This document shows positions 49,556 to 61,077 of a stretch of 64,000 bases of DNA, piece after piece. The stretch lies in the NCBI RefSeq assembly GCF_037975245.1, contig NC_092580.1, positions 13,610,501 to 13,674,500 on the forward strand, given 5' to 3'. This stretch comes from Apostichopus japonicus. Lineage: Eukaryota; Echinodermata; Holothuroidea; Aspidochirotida; Stichopodidae. A program made the translations under genes and the position numbers. Under the pieces are notes generated by a model that was not told the origin of the DNA, searched no databases, and saw only the letters and a list, made by a program, of their open reading frames with translations. The stretch's first letter is position 1, and every line of letters begins with the position of its first letter.

Positions 49556-51539
49556 GGTGAATTGCTGTTAGATGGTTATTAACTGTTAAAAATGATACTT
49601 CACAATTTTTACAAAGTACCTGTTGGAGCAAGAAGAAGTACATCAATCATCTTTTGTTAACAGATAACCATTCTCTGTAGATATATAAATTGATAAAATT
49701 CTATAAGATTGAAATATCAATGTATACGGTTTCTTGCCACTTACTGCCTTTAATCAGTGAAATGTTACCAAGGCCTGGAAAAAATATTCTGAAAACCATA
49801 CATGTGAAAAAGACCATATTTCTAATTAACATACTAAACATGTTGGTAAGGACCCTTTCCAAATCACATACAAGTCTAGCATCTTTCCAGGCCACCATAA
49901 AGAAAATTTAAGAGGTTTTGTAACATACATGCAGCATATTAACAGCTAAATGATGGGGCTTAGGTCATCCACCTACTCCAAAATCTGTTCAATTGTCCCT
50001 TAAACACCTCCTTCCACCTTTTTCCATTGCAAAATTTATTTGAATTATTTACTTAATTTTTAAAGAGCCTCTGCAATTTTGTCAGAAATGCATGTCGGAT
50101 AATCAAGTCAACAGCAGGAGCTACAGCCTGCTTACAAAAAAGCCTTCATTTTGTACTTTTCGTAGCACATTCTCCCAATCTCAATTCCTCCATGAAGATC
50201 CATTTCCCATGCTCAATTGAGATCTCTTTAATTGCCAACCCACTGAAATACCCTTACTTTTATGTCTTTACTTTCATGCAATACATGGAACTAAAAAATA
50301 GTCCATGACAGCCCTAGCTAGGCCTTTTGCAAACTAATTATTGGAAAGCTACTCAGCACTTCTGATAACCAATGCAAAACTAATTATTGAAAAGCTACAC
50401 AGCACTTCTGATAACCAATGCAAGTCTAGAGAATACAAATGATTCCAAAGAAATCACAACACACTATCTGCCAGCATAGCAGACAGTGTTAACTGTAAGT
50501 AAGAACATTTGCAGGGAGATAACGTTGCAAACAGATCAAATACTTGGAGGATGTTAATGAAATCATTGAAATTGCTCATAAGAAACTGAGACAATATTTG
50601 CTTGGGAACATGTTTCCAACATGAGGCTGAATATGGTTCTTATGACTTGACTCAATGCTGAACCTTTGTAACTTTTTACCAATTTAATTGCATGCTTACA
50701 GTTGACCTTTGATTCTACTTGTACATAGTGAAGTTAACTCCAAATGTGGCATTGCCATCATTACATGCATAAGCCAACCTGATGGAACCTAGTCTTTACG
50801 CAATTCAAGTTAGGTTACACTGTCCCAAACTTAATGTTGAAAAACACTATCTAGCCTAGCCTAGGCCTAATTAACATATGATTAACCAGTGAAAAACACA
50901 GAAAGATTACTACTTACTTGGTCTCTCTCTCTGTTTTCTGTTTGGTAGCATTAAAATTATGTTCAATGAATTGTTGATAGGATTAGGCTACCAGCTTTAT
51001 CCTTTTGTGAAACACAAAATTTTGGCCTAACTAACTTTTAGACACTTATGCACTCAAGTTTAACAGACCTCCTGTCTGAATTGCAATAGCATTAATGATG
51101 TTAATGGCCATGCATGATCATAAATACCAATTACCAAAAATGTTTCAAAATATTTACTTATATTGGCCTCTATAACTGAATTATAATAAAATAAGAAAGG
51201 CTATATGTTGAATTTCATATAAGCTACTGCATTTTACTCTTACGTTGCAAAAGCAGTGGTCTTACAACGCAATATGTATAGGCCTATACCTATATCATTG
51301 TAACTCGAAATGTATGTGACTGCTCATCAGGTGATACAGGCTTTAACATTAGGCTTGTATACTGTATTACATCCTAACATGGTAAAGGGGGCGTTCAACA
51401 TATTTCAGCACAGTACTTAGAACGTTAGACTATGTATATGGTTATCATTGAGGGATCTTAATAATACAAGAATACCGGCATGCTAAAGAACTAAATTTGC
51501 TACTTTTAAAATAATTCTCTACAAACCTAGCGCTGAGCA

Positions 51540-51720
51540 GTTACCAGGATGATTGCTACACTTATGAATCAAGCCAAAAATTAAATTCGTTCCTTGTCTT
51601 TGCTTTATGTTCTGTAATTCTGAAGACAAGTCCGTCACGCAGCTAGGACGTTACGTCGATACCTATTCTGATAAAAGGTCATGTGAGAAATAAGTATAGT
51701 GACGTCACATGAATAACGCC
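51540..51720 (-). promoter_or_regulatory. Candidate Rab7 promoter and noncoding first exon
   Basis: Two M-box-type E-boxes, TCATGTGA (51679-51686) and its inverse TCACATGA (51705-51712), bracket a full CRE, TGACGTCA (51700-51707), which overlaps the second. On the minus strand about 130 bases further on is a good donor, CATCCTG/GTAACT (near 51548), which could join the acceptor just upstream of the Rab7 ATG. TCATGTGA is the preferred site of MITF/TFE-type factors that control lysosomal genes in animals. Gene assignment is inferred from position and strand. Confidence 0.4.
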
Positions 51721-52083
51721 TGTTACACAAAACGGTATGGCATACCATACTTTTCACCAATTTGAACTACCACAATGGTTGCGCCATTGTATTAGGATGA
51801 ACTTCTTGTACTTCTCTTGGGAAAACTTCAAACAGGTACCATCCAGTTGCCAGAGTTCACAGGAAACGTCAAACTCAAATTTTAACAATAAATATATAGA
51901 AACCATAAAGTTCCATTCTTTACCTTTTTCGTTTAGTATATATGCCTAAAAATTTGGCGTAGCCTCTGTGGAGGAGTTTGAGGGGAGGGATAGGCCCCTA
52001 CACAAAATGAGTTATCTAGTCCCCAAAGAAATTGTCAGAATTTTGTTTAAGGAAATAGGTTTGAGAAGTACTTACCTTTCCCC

Positions 52084-52487
52084 CAGTGGCGGGGCTAGGG
52101 GTATTGGTCAGGGGGGGGGGCGAGAATGGTCTGTAGGGGAGCTTTCGACACTATCTAAGCGAAGCGCCACCACAGGTTGGCGCGGAGCGTACAGAATTTT
52201 TTTGAGTAAAGATAATCCCTAGATCGCTGGAAATGACCCTTTCCGGGCCTTGCTAATTTGCAGATAAACGAAGAATAAATAAGTGTCATCGCCATTTTGT
52301 CAGAAAATTACACCAACAAAATGTGACAAATGTCAATAGGCATTTGAGAGCGCAATAAAAAAGTCAAAAATCGCGAATAAGTAAAAAGTGGTAAAAAGAT
52401 GAAAAGGGCGCCAGCAGTCCATTTGAGTCCGTCGGGGGGGGGGGGGGGGCTTCCGCCCCCTCTGACTGTATGGACACTCCGCCACTG
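52084..52487. mobile_element. hAT-like MITE with 8-bp target duplication CTTTCCCC
   Basis: Left end CAGTGGCGGGGCTAGG, right end (reverse complement) CAGTGGCGGAGTGTCC, each flanked by CTTTCCCC (52076-52083 and 52488-52495). It contains long G runs and GGGCGCCAGCAG-type sequence, and no transposase. Confidence 0.92.
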
Positions 52488-54357
52488 CTTTCCCCCACCT
52501 TTCAACAGGAGGTAATTAACACAAGAAACTTGCAAATAGCTTACTAACAATTGCTTAGTCTAAGGGTTGCAGCAATACTTTTTGATGTAATATTTGTGCA
52601 AAGTTTGGTATTCAATTATTTTAGTATCGTTGTGAGCTATAATTCACGAGAACACACACCCGCGCTATGAACATTTAGGTTGCAACTCTTTTGCGTTGAT
52701 TATCACGGCACAACCATGGTCGTTATACAAATTAACAGCTGAGATAATGTATAATACAGGCCATACCTAGCTTGCTCTATAGTTACGTGAAAAATTGACC
52801 TCAAATGTTTTAAGTTGTAAAAGAAAAGAAAAACAATGAAGCTTACATTACAGTTAGGTGATATTTGTGAGACACAATACATTGTTCTATATTGAAATAA
52901 AGGATGACTAAGTCTCTAATTATGAGTACAGTATAATCAAATGGACCATATGCATGGTGGCATACCACTCAATATAGAGGACATATCAGGGAAAGTGATA
53001 GGTAATCAAACAAACTCTGGTTGTTTGTGACTTGGATGGCTCAGTACACAAATGGAAGTAAATGTGGTGCAAAAATAGGGTCAATTGAGGCGATGGTAGA
53101 CCATTAGTTGGTAGAACATTGTTGACCATATACTGAGTAAAGAGGGGTTTTATTTTGTACAATTGACGAAACCTTCAGGCTCTCATAGCGAAAAAAATCT
53201 TCATGGTCATGATACGGAAAGTTGAAGGTGCCATGAGTGGGCCAACTTGTCAGCTATCCAGGGATTGTGATCCAGGGACGGTTTAGTTAGTGAGAACTTC
53301 TACAAGGACTTACATATCACATTACTTTGACGATTTAGTGTGTAAGTCAATGGGGCAATTAAAATTAAATGGACAAATTGTGTGACAACAACAGTATTGG
53401 AGTATTGGTCCCAATCACATGGTCATGATAAATATATAGGTAAACAACTTTAGCAATGAAAAGCTGCAAAAAGATTTTTTTTTTAAAATATGGCAAGGAA
53501 TTTCTTACACAGCGTCAGTAAAGTTACTGTGCGTAGTTGTAAACAACGCCAGAACGCCCTTGTTTAATAATGCTATTATATACGGCAAGCAGTCGAATAG
53601 GTCAGGGTCACCAATCAAAACCAATCAAACGTGACTATATGTAGCTTTGTATTAAACAAAAATAGAGATTCTATAAAACTTTTATCCAAATTCACTAAAC
53701 CATAGCAAAAAAAGAATTCAACCCACCTTTTACCAAGGGACAAAAACGAACCCAGTCAAGTATAAGCAGTCTAGCGAATATAGGTAACTACGTGTCAAAT
53801 GTATACACAAGGCTGTAGAAAATTAAAATTCCTGCTATGTGCCAATGGTTTGGTACACGTCATCAAAGAAACTTTTCTTTTGCTTTATATACATATGGCA
53901 TATTAAGTTAACAGTATGTGAATGAATTTGGAGTTCGTTATATTGCGAGTTGAAGAGGATTGTGTACACTGCGCTTCTTTCGGTAAAGGGAGGTAAATCG
54001 GATCATTCTAGACGTATTATCAGGTAACTTTCCCATTGATATGGTTTATTTTGTCTCATGTGTGGTTTGCCTATAACTGTGTGTGTCCTTTTTCTATATA
54101 CAAGCATGCATTTACGTGCATGGCAGATATCTTGTTCCAAGAATATAGTTCTATCAAGGTATGCGTTACAATTGACAAAGATGTCAGTGCATGCGCTTAT
54201 CATTAAAAGGTGCAAATATTATCGTATGGTTTTGAGTTTTCATAAATCAAGACACTGACAATCTATAGGTATTACGTCTTTAGAAAACTTGTATAACAAA
54301 CTGGAAAAGAAAGGAAACTCATTCGACTTTTGTGTGTGTGTAAATATATATACTACC

Positions 54358-54360
<3 letters not shown>

Positions 54361-54404
<44 letters not shown>
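54361..54404. repeat. (TA)n microsatellite
   Basis: About 22 uninterrupted TA dinucleotides, 400 bases upstream of the sulfotransferase anchor exon. Confidence 0.98.
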
Positions 54405-54406
<2 letters not shown>

Positions 54407-54796
54407 TATATTACGGGGAATCCTGCAACATTGTCACGAATTGATTTTATTTTTGATTATTAAAACGTCAAGGGGAACCGAAAACTTGTTCCATCTACAT
54501 AATAACCTCCCAGCTGAGGTCAATGCTCTTCTCCGCCATAGTCTCCTGGCTTGCTTGTTTTGTAGCCTTCCATCTGTTTAAAGTAATCTTTATATGAATA
54601 TAGTCTTTATTTACTGACTCAGTCTATATATTGCATATTCGAAACAAACGTTTAACACCCCCCCCCCCCCCCAATGAGGCTAAAACATATCCCTTCACAC
54701 ATGCACGCACTAGTTGTTTATGTTTTGAATAAAAGATCAAGAATTTGTTTATGTAGTTTGTTTCTAAAATAACAAAGTTTATCCTTGTTTTACACA

Positions 54797-54908
54797 GATA
54801 AAGATTCACAGAAATGTCGATCAGCCGGATTTTGCGCCCCTGGGCTTCAACCCTCATATTTGTGTTTATAGTGCTAATCCTCCTACTAGCCGTCAATTAC
54901 AATAGCGG
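54797..54908 (+). CDS. Shared membrane-anchor exon of the sulfotransferase locus
   Basis: Preceded by a good acceptor (TTGTTTTACACAG), with a short 5' leader and ATG at 54814. It encodes a type II signal anchor: a short basic head (MSISRILRPW) and a hydrophobic stretch (residues about 11-28, with FVFIVLILLLAVNY). It ends AATAGCGG/GTGAGT in phase 2 at 54908; reading through would hit TGA immediately. The acceptor implies an upstream noncoding exon not located. It is the only anchor-type exon seen for either downstream catalytic cassette. Confidence 0.8.
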
Positions 54909-57848
54909 GTGAGTGACGTAAATTGTTTTCTTCTTCTAATTATGCATGCCTTACATAACAAACCTACAACAATTGTATTTTTTTTTAAAAACGCAACATA
55001 TACAATATTTCAAAAAAAGAATTTGTTTCCCCCTACCGCTATGCATGACGTACCGGTATCTTGTTGAGTTGTTGCAAAATTAGTCTCATTTCAGATACGT
55101 TTGCCTGAGGGATACTATATGTTTTTGGATAGATAATAATTTGTCAGATTGTTCCAATAAAGGTTATCAGCATTGGCCCCTGATTTTAAGTATAAAGCCC
55201 CTCAAATTTGATGGAAGTCTTTATTATACGACATACACATGCAGAGTTTCTGAACTGGAACAGACATTATACAAGTATTTGGCGGGAATTTATATACTGT
55301 CAAAATAACTATAATGAGGTAAATATAGATGGTTACGGTTTTTGGACGACCCCCCCCCCCCCCCCCTTGGTAATCATCTACAAATACTTCGAATAACGTG
55401 AATCTGCAGGGTTAAAACTGGAATACGGTTAGCCTATTACAGGTAACGTAGTAACATGAATATCTACATTATCACCCCTGCCAAAAGTGGAATCACCCAT
55501 ATATATTTTTGATCATACTTGCATTTTAGACTGGGACTTGTACAAAGTCCGTAGTCGTACTCGTATTTTATCACATACTGTTTCCGTACATGGTACTCGC
55601 CGTCATGTATTTGTACTCATATACTCATATCAGTTCGAAAATCAAGCATATACAGGGCTCTCGTGCTAAAACATTGTACTCGTTTACTCGTACTCATACC
55701 AAGGGGAATTCGTACCCCCCCCCCCCCCGCCCACCCACCCTCGTGTTCCAGCCACACACAAATATGTAATGGTAATTACCCACAACCTTCGGCGTGTAGA
55801 GTTATTTACAGACCGTAAATATATGCCTGAGAGAACATCACTTCACGTGTAGAGTTTTATTTTATTTTTGTCTGCATGGGGAGGACCGCCCTAGAAGCCA
55901 CTGCATGACAGCTTCGACGACAGCAGGGACACACCTCCTCCTTTTAATATCCTGGATCCGCCCTTGTATAACATATCAAATTTCAATTAACACGTAAAGT
56001 CATCCTATTGAAAGACCATTACATTTTCGATAGATCCATGAGTTTTACATATAGACTTCTACAACTGACACAACACCGTTGTGATCAAAGTCAGAGTCCC
56101 GAGGAAAAAGGACCGACGTTTGGAATGCGGTCCAGTTATGACTGGTGTTTCGAGAAATGGTCCATATATGGTACATGAATTGACGTCAAACTGTGTTTAA
56201 TCTTCACCATATACGCGTCAATTCCTTCCTTCTAGCAAACTCATGCCAAATTGAGTCTTGATTGTAAAGCGGTGTTTGTCCTAGCAATAACTGTACATTT
56301 ATATATATACACACACATACCCTAACCACTAGGCTATGGACGCTGATTGTATGTCCAGAGGTTCGAAACTGGTAAGGAAGGTCGTAATTCCACTGAATTT
56401 GTATAATTGAGATCGTAATGAGGTGGAAATATATATATATATAATTGAGATCGTAATGAGGTGGGAAAAAAAGTATATATAGATATATATATAGATATAG
56501 ATAAACAACTTTCCGGTCACCATTCGGGAATACAAATTATACTGCATCGACTTATTTACGACCCAACATTCGAAGCCTGCATGCGACGCCAAGTGATCGA
56601 TCTTTGCAATGTTTCTTTGATTGAAATGGTTGCTGCATGGATTTTGGATTTCTCATGTTATCGCATTCTTGCCGACTGCAGCATGCATAACACTGTTCAC
56701 CCGGATGGTACAAACTATTCGTTCATAACAGAGTATCTCGGTCTCTCTTCAACAGATCTCGTTATGTTCTCGGAGATGAGGAAAAGGCAGGATTTTTGAG
56801 TTTTCTGAAAAAAAGAATCAAGCCACAATCACTTCCAGATTCACACTGGCGAGATGCGTTGCCTTGGGATGTGGACCCCAAGCGATTCTTACCGAACTAT
56901 TTTACTTACATGGATCTTATGGAAGAAAACGACAAACGCATTTACGCGCGGAGTAATATTGCGTACGTTCACGTCCCGAGATCCGCTGGTACTACTATCA
57001 ACACTTGTTTATTTACGATGGTTCAAAATACGAAAACATTCGACAATCAGGTCATGCTGGTGAATGAACATAACATTGAGTTTGCTCAACGTGACCTTCA
57101 AGGAAAGGGAGTAGATCAAAAGATTGTTCTTTCTGGTGAATTTGCGTTTGGAGCCTGTGATTTCATGAAAAATCGATCATGCTCATACGTCTTGCTCATG
57201 CGCGATCCCTACGAACGAGTTATTTCAAGTTACGCGTTTTGTCAAAAGCACGACGATGACTCAAGCGATTTTTACTGTCCGCTTCGTACCAAAGGTTTGT
57301 CTGTAGTCGAATGGGCGATAATAGAGGGCAGTCCTGTATTTCGACAACTGATAGCTCATCCATCGAATTGCGGAGATAAATTTGAGAACCATTTCGATTT
57401 TGAGAAAATGATCGACGCACCGAGTGATATCTTGAAGACAGGTAAATATCCGTGTTGGATGAAACTCAAAGCTTTCATTGAGCACCAGTTGACAGCAGAT
57501 CAAATCCTTCAATTAGCGGAATATGTTGCTAACAATATCGAGTATTGGTTCGCCGCTGTTGGAACATTAGATCGGATTGATACGCTGCTACAAACAATGC
57601 AAGATATGTACTATATGCCACTTCATAATATCTGCAAGGATGTACATCGAGCTAACAACAGCAACATTAGCAACCAACAAAGAGAAATTTATCGAAAAGA
57701 GTTGAAAGAAGATCCTCGGGTGGCAGAAGCACTCAAAGAAGATTTGCTTCTTTATGCCAGGGTACAAGAAGTTACAATTCTTCAAGGGAGGAATCATTAT
57801 GAACACTTTCACGCTGGCAACGTTGTTCACCATAAGGCCGATTCCTAG
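54814..57848 (+). CDS. Carbohydrate sulfotransferase, cassette A (anchor exon joined to 56756-57848)
   Basis: Golgi type II sulfotransferase predicted to move sulfate from PAPS to a glycan. Exons 54814-54908 and 56756-57848 join in phase (GG+A) to give 395 residues. An acceptor 24 bases upstream (exon start 56732) is also in phase. Lumenal motifs: PWDVDPKRFLPNY, then the 5'-phosphosulfate-binding loop VHVPRSAGTT (about residues 103-112), and the 3'-phosphate-binding segment RDPYERVISS (about 181-190). Conserved Cys follow (AFCQKH, FYCPL, PCWMKLK), then YWFAAVGTLDRIDTLL, like the VG-x-x-E block of Sulfotransfer_2 enzymes. There is no in-frame ATG before the catalytic region, so it needs the anchor exon. 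Family level is confident; substrate is not known. ATTAAA at 58095-58100 may end the transcript. Confidence 0.78.
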
Positions 57849-60800
57849 TACCCCCCTCCCCCCCCCCCTCCCCTCATATCTAAAAAGAAGGATATTCCAC
57901 AGGCAGCGGTTAACTTTTTTCTATACATATATGTTTTTTTTGTAATTTTCTGAACATTTTGCACCACCAAACACATTGTATGTTGGTGTAACAGCACGTT
58001 TTACATGAAATATATCTTTAAGTTTGTCTTCATCTTCCTTGTGTACCTGTCAACTACATCATTATATAAACGTAGATAGAACGGACCTCGTGTTATTAAA
58101 ATTATTTTGGAGTGGATGACGAGGAAAACATTCTGAACGTGCTGGTGATATTTGCATTTAATTCCTATATGTACCGTTTTCGAGACCAGAGCATTATTTC
58201 AACTTGACATGTTTTGTACCAACCGTGAACCGTGAGGTTTCCATGTCATATAGATGCAGATGGAATACATTTCTTTTATGCTTTCCTCAATCAAATCTAC
58301 ATCCACCTTTTCTACTGCAAAATTGAGACACATCTCAATATGAGTGTGAGTGTCAATATTGGTATATCTCAATATTGGTATATTGTTAACTTCAAATCCC
58401 CTCAGATAGTGTTGGAGCCCTATCCCATTCAAGGTCAAAACAGTAAAGTGAAAACTGAAGGGAAAACCAATCATTATTTTGCTGCAACTATTACGTCACA
58501 CCCTGTTTGCTTCAAGATCACTTACTGTGCAAAAGTGTGACAAAGTTCAATTATCAATATCTGAAAAGCTTCTGACGAAGATAATATTATTTCTTACAAA
58601 CAAAATGTGCACAGTGAAAAACCTTTGATGCGGAGATAACATTGATTATGCGTAACGCAAAACTTTCAAAGAGATAATATATTTATACAACACCTAATTA
58701 TATTCTGGTTATTTGATTGGTCAAATGCTCGTTGATTGCATGCAAAATCCGCTCTATCCCACTCTATGAAATAGAACCATGGGTTATACTTTTTTTGGTA
58801 GAACTTTTTTCAATGGTAAGAGAGCAGAGAAACCTGTCTGTTCAAAACAATCTGTTGCATGAGTGCATTTTACCCATCTTAATATAATATGTTGTATAAA
58901 ACAAATAATGAATGGTTTCCATTCGTGCAATAGTGCAAATATTTCATTCGTTGAAACATGTTATTTGTTCCATTCAACTCGGCTGCGCCTCGTTGAATGG
59001 AACATTCAATCTTTCAACTCTAAAAAATATTTGCACTATTGCACTCATAACCATTCATTATTTGTATACCACATTACAAAATAAATGAACAATATGAACA
59101 TACAATATATAAGAAGAAAATTGAAGCTTTTAATGAAAGTTAATCGTCCCATGATGACGTGACATTCTAAAAGAATATTAGCAACATATTTCAGACCGTA
59201 TTTATTGTAATAATTCTAAAAAACATATTGGCCTAAATGTATGACAACACACATAATGTCAATGTATTCTTTCAACTATGTAATGATTAAACATTTTAAT
59301 AATGTTTTTAAGGGGGAACCAAATTATTTTTGTGGTGTTATTTAATTTTATATTCTTATTAATCGTATACTCAAAAGAGAAATGTGTTTATGGCATAAAT
59401 TAATAAAATAGAAAAGGAAAACAAACAAACAATAAAATTATAAGGAGCGATTGAACAAACATAATTTTTGAAACAGAAATGTAATTTGTGTTAACATTAA
59501 TTTCTTACGTTTTGCGTTCCTTATTTTATTGCTTCTCGTATACAAATAACTAGCATTACCCAGTTATGTATAGAATTTGTGAAAAAGTAGTGAAAAATAA
59601 AGAATGTGCACCACTTTAAATTGTCTCTTGCCTGCATATTATTAATGGAGGGTAAAAATGTAAGCGATTCCAAGAAGAAACAAGAGGCGGGGGTGGGGGT
59701 GAATCGGGTAGGGGGAGGTGAAGGAAAGAATGATATCACGATTTATAACATATGTACCTCTGGAGGGTAACAGCTGTGTGGAGTGGCAAAACTGTCCAGA
59801 TATGTTATAATGAATGTATTTCTCGTTACTGTTTGTTTACATTATTTTCAATATTGTGCTTTGCGTTAGTTCTCTAGTTACTAACAAAAAAAATGAATGA
59901 TAATATCATCCAATGAAATGTCGGAATAAGAAACATTTTTATCGTCATACTTAACACAACTTTTTTTTTCTGTTTTCATTTCTATAGGAAATCAAAATCG
60001 AAGAAACATCGTCTCAAAGTACAAAGGGAACGAATGAACTCTGCACAACAGTCGAGCGATCCACACAAGTCATTATCTGTTAACGCATGGAAACAAGCTT
60101 TCCCTTGGGATGTTAAGCCTAATCGGTATTTACCTAACTACTACACTTATGCCAGATATATCAATGTGACGGAGAAGTTGCTATATCGTCGAGGTAACAT
60201 TGTTTACGTTCATGTTCCAAAGTCCGGCGGGACAACCATGGGCAAATGTTTCACCGCCGCCGTTAAAAAGTTGAAGCGATACCAGCCAAATTATTACGGG
60301 CCGATCGGCGAAAACGGAATCGATGCGGTTTTGAAAAATCACAAGAAATCAAATTCGACAAAGGCCGCCATTTTCAGTGGAGAATATGCCTTTGGACTTT
60401 GTGAGAAATTATCCGCCTCGAAACCTTGCTCGTACTTCTTAATGTTACGAGAGCCTTATAGCAGGTTAGTATCGAGTTATCTATTCTGCAAGCGACATAG
60501 CAACGACGGTAACAAATTCTTCTGCGCTTTGAACGTAAACAACATGACGATCGTGGAATGGGCGTTGCTACAACGTAGTTTCCTCTTCAGACAACTACTG
60601 ATGCACGAAGATCTGTGCACGGGAACTTACGACGATGAATATAACTTCGAGGACCTTTTAAACATACCGAAAGGGCTGGTAAAGGATAAAATACCATGTT
60701 GGTTGAAACTACAGGCTCTTATTGACTCCACTATGACCAAGGATGAAAGAATGGCCGCGGCTGTCTATCTTGCAGACAGTTTGGAACAATGGTTCGCGGG

Positions 60801-61077
60801 GGTTGGTATCCTAGAAGAAATGGATGAAACACTAGAGGCGCTTAACATAGTCTATGGCCTACCTGTGTACCCGGCGTGTACGAGAATGCACGCCAACAAA
60901 GCGCCCTCGAAAAACAAGAAATCAGACGATGCACTGAAGCAACGTTACATGGCGCAATTGAAGGCCAGTCCGATGGTAAAGGATGCCCTCTATGAGGACG
61001 TTCTTTTGTACCAAAGGGTGAAAGAGATTACCAAATCCCAGAGAGCGGAGAGAAAATACGTGTTAATGGGTGAATGA
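54814..61077 (+). CDS. Carbohydrate sulfotransferase, cassette B (anchor exon joined to 59988-61077)
   Basis: Second catalytic exon, 59988-61077, after a strong acceptor (long T tract, TTTCTATAG). Joined to the anchor exon (GG+G) it gives 394 residues, nearly the same length as cassette A. It has a basic stem (KSKSKKHRLKVQRER), PWDVKPNRYLPNY, the PAPS loop VHVPKSGGTT (about 106-115), REPYSRLVSS (about 186-195), the conserved Cys pattern (LFCKRH, FFCAL, PCWLKLQ) and QWFAGVGILEEMDETL. It aligns with cassette A along its whole length but is clearly diverged, so it is an older duplicate. The internal ATG at 60034 would give a soluble form without the anchor. AATAAA lies at 61414-61419. The alternative is that cassette B has its own undetected 5' exon. 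Confidence 0.75.
57849..59987. other. Spacer between the two catalytic cassettes
   Basis: Searched for a second anchor exon: no ATG-led hydrophobic segment followed by a phase-2 donor was seen. It contains a C-rich stretch after the cassette A stop, a possible ATTAAA signal (58095-58100) and the palindrome at 58886-59078. Confidence 0.5.
58886..59078. repeat. Large imperfect palindrome (foldback), about 190 bp
   Basis: Left arm AAATAATGAATGG...GTGCAATAGTGCAAATATTT...TTCCATTCAACTCGGC pairs with a right arm carrying the same blocks inverted; the turn is near 58984 (GGCTGCGCC). The arms extend about 90 bases each with short internal mismatches. It is either a foldback MITE or a hairpin-forming sequence between the two catalytic exons. 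Confidence 0.85.

Larger units (their letters stand above)
49556..54796. other. Intergenic between Rab7 and the sulfotransferase locus
   Basis: Contains the Rab7 5' region (about 51.5-51.7 kb), a direct duplication near 50325-50425 (CAAACTAATTATTG...AACCAATGCAA), a hAT MITE (52084-52487) and the (TA)n tract at 54361-54404. No protein-coding gene was recognised. Confidence 0.55.

Noticed and set aside
54330-54581. Frame through the TA repeat ending LHNNLPAEVNALL, resembling a LINE RT tail
   Set aside because: Only a dozen residues resemble a LINE protein and the rest is microsatellite; too weak to call.
56316-56372. tRNA-like boxes CCACTAGGCTATGGACGC and GGTTCGAAAC
   Set aside because: The two boxes are in opposite orientations relative to a tRNA, so this is not a tRNA gene; at most a rearranged SINE scrap.
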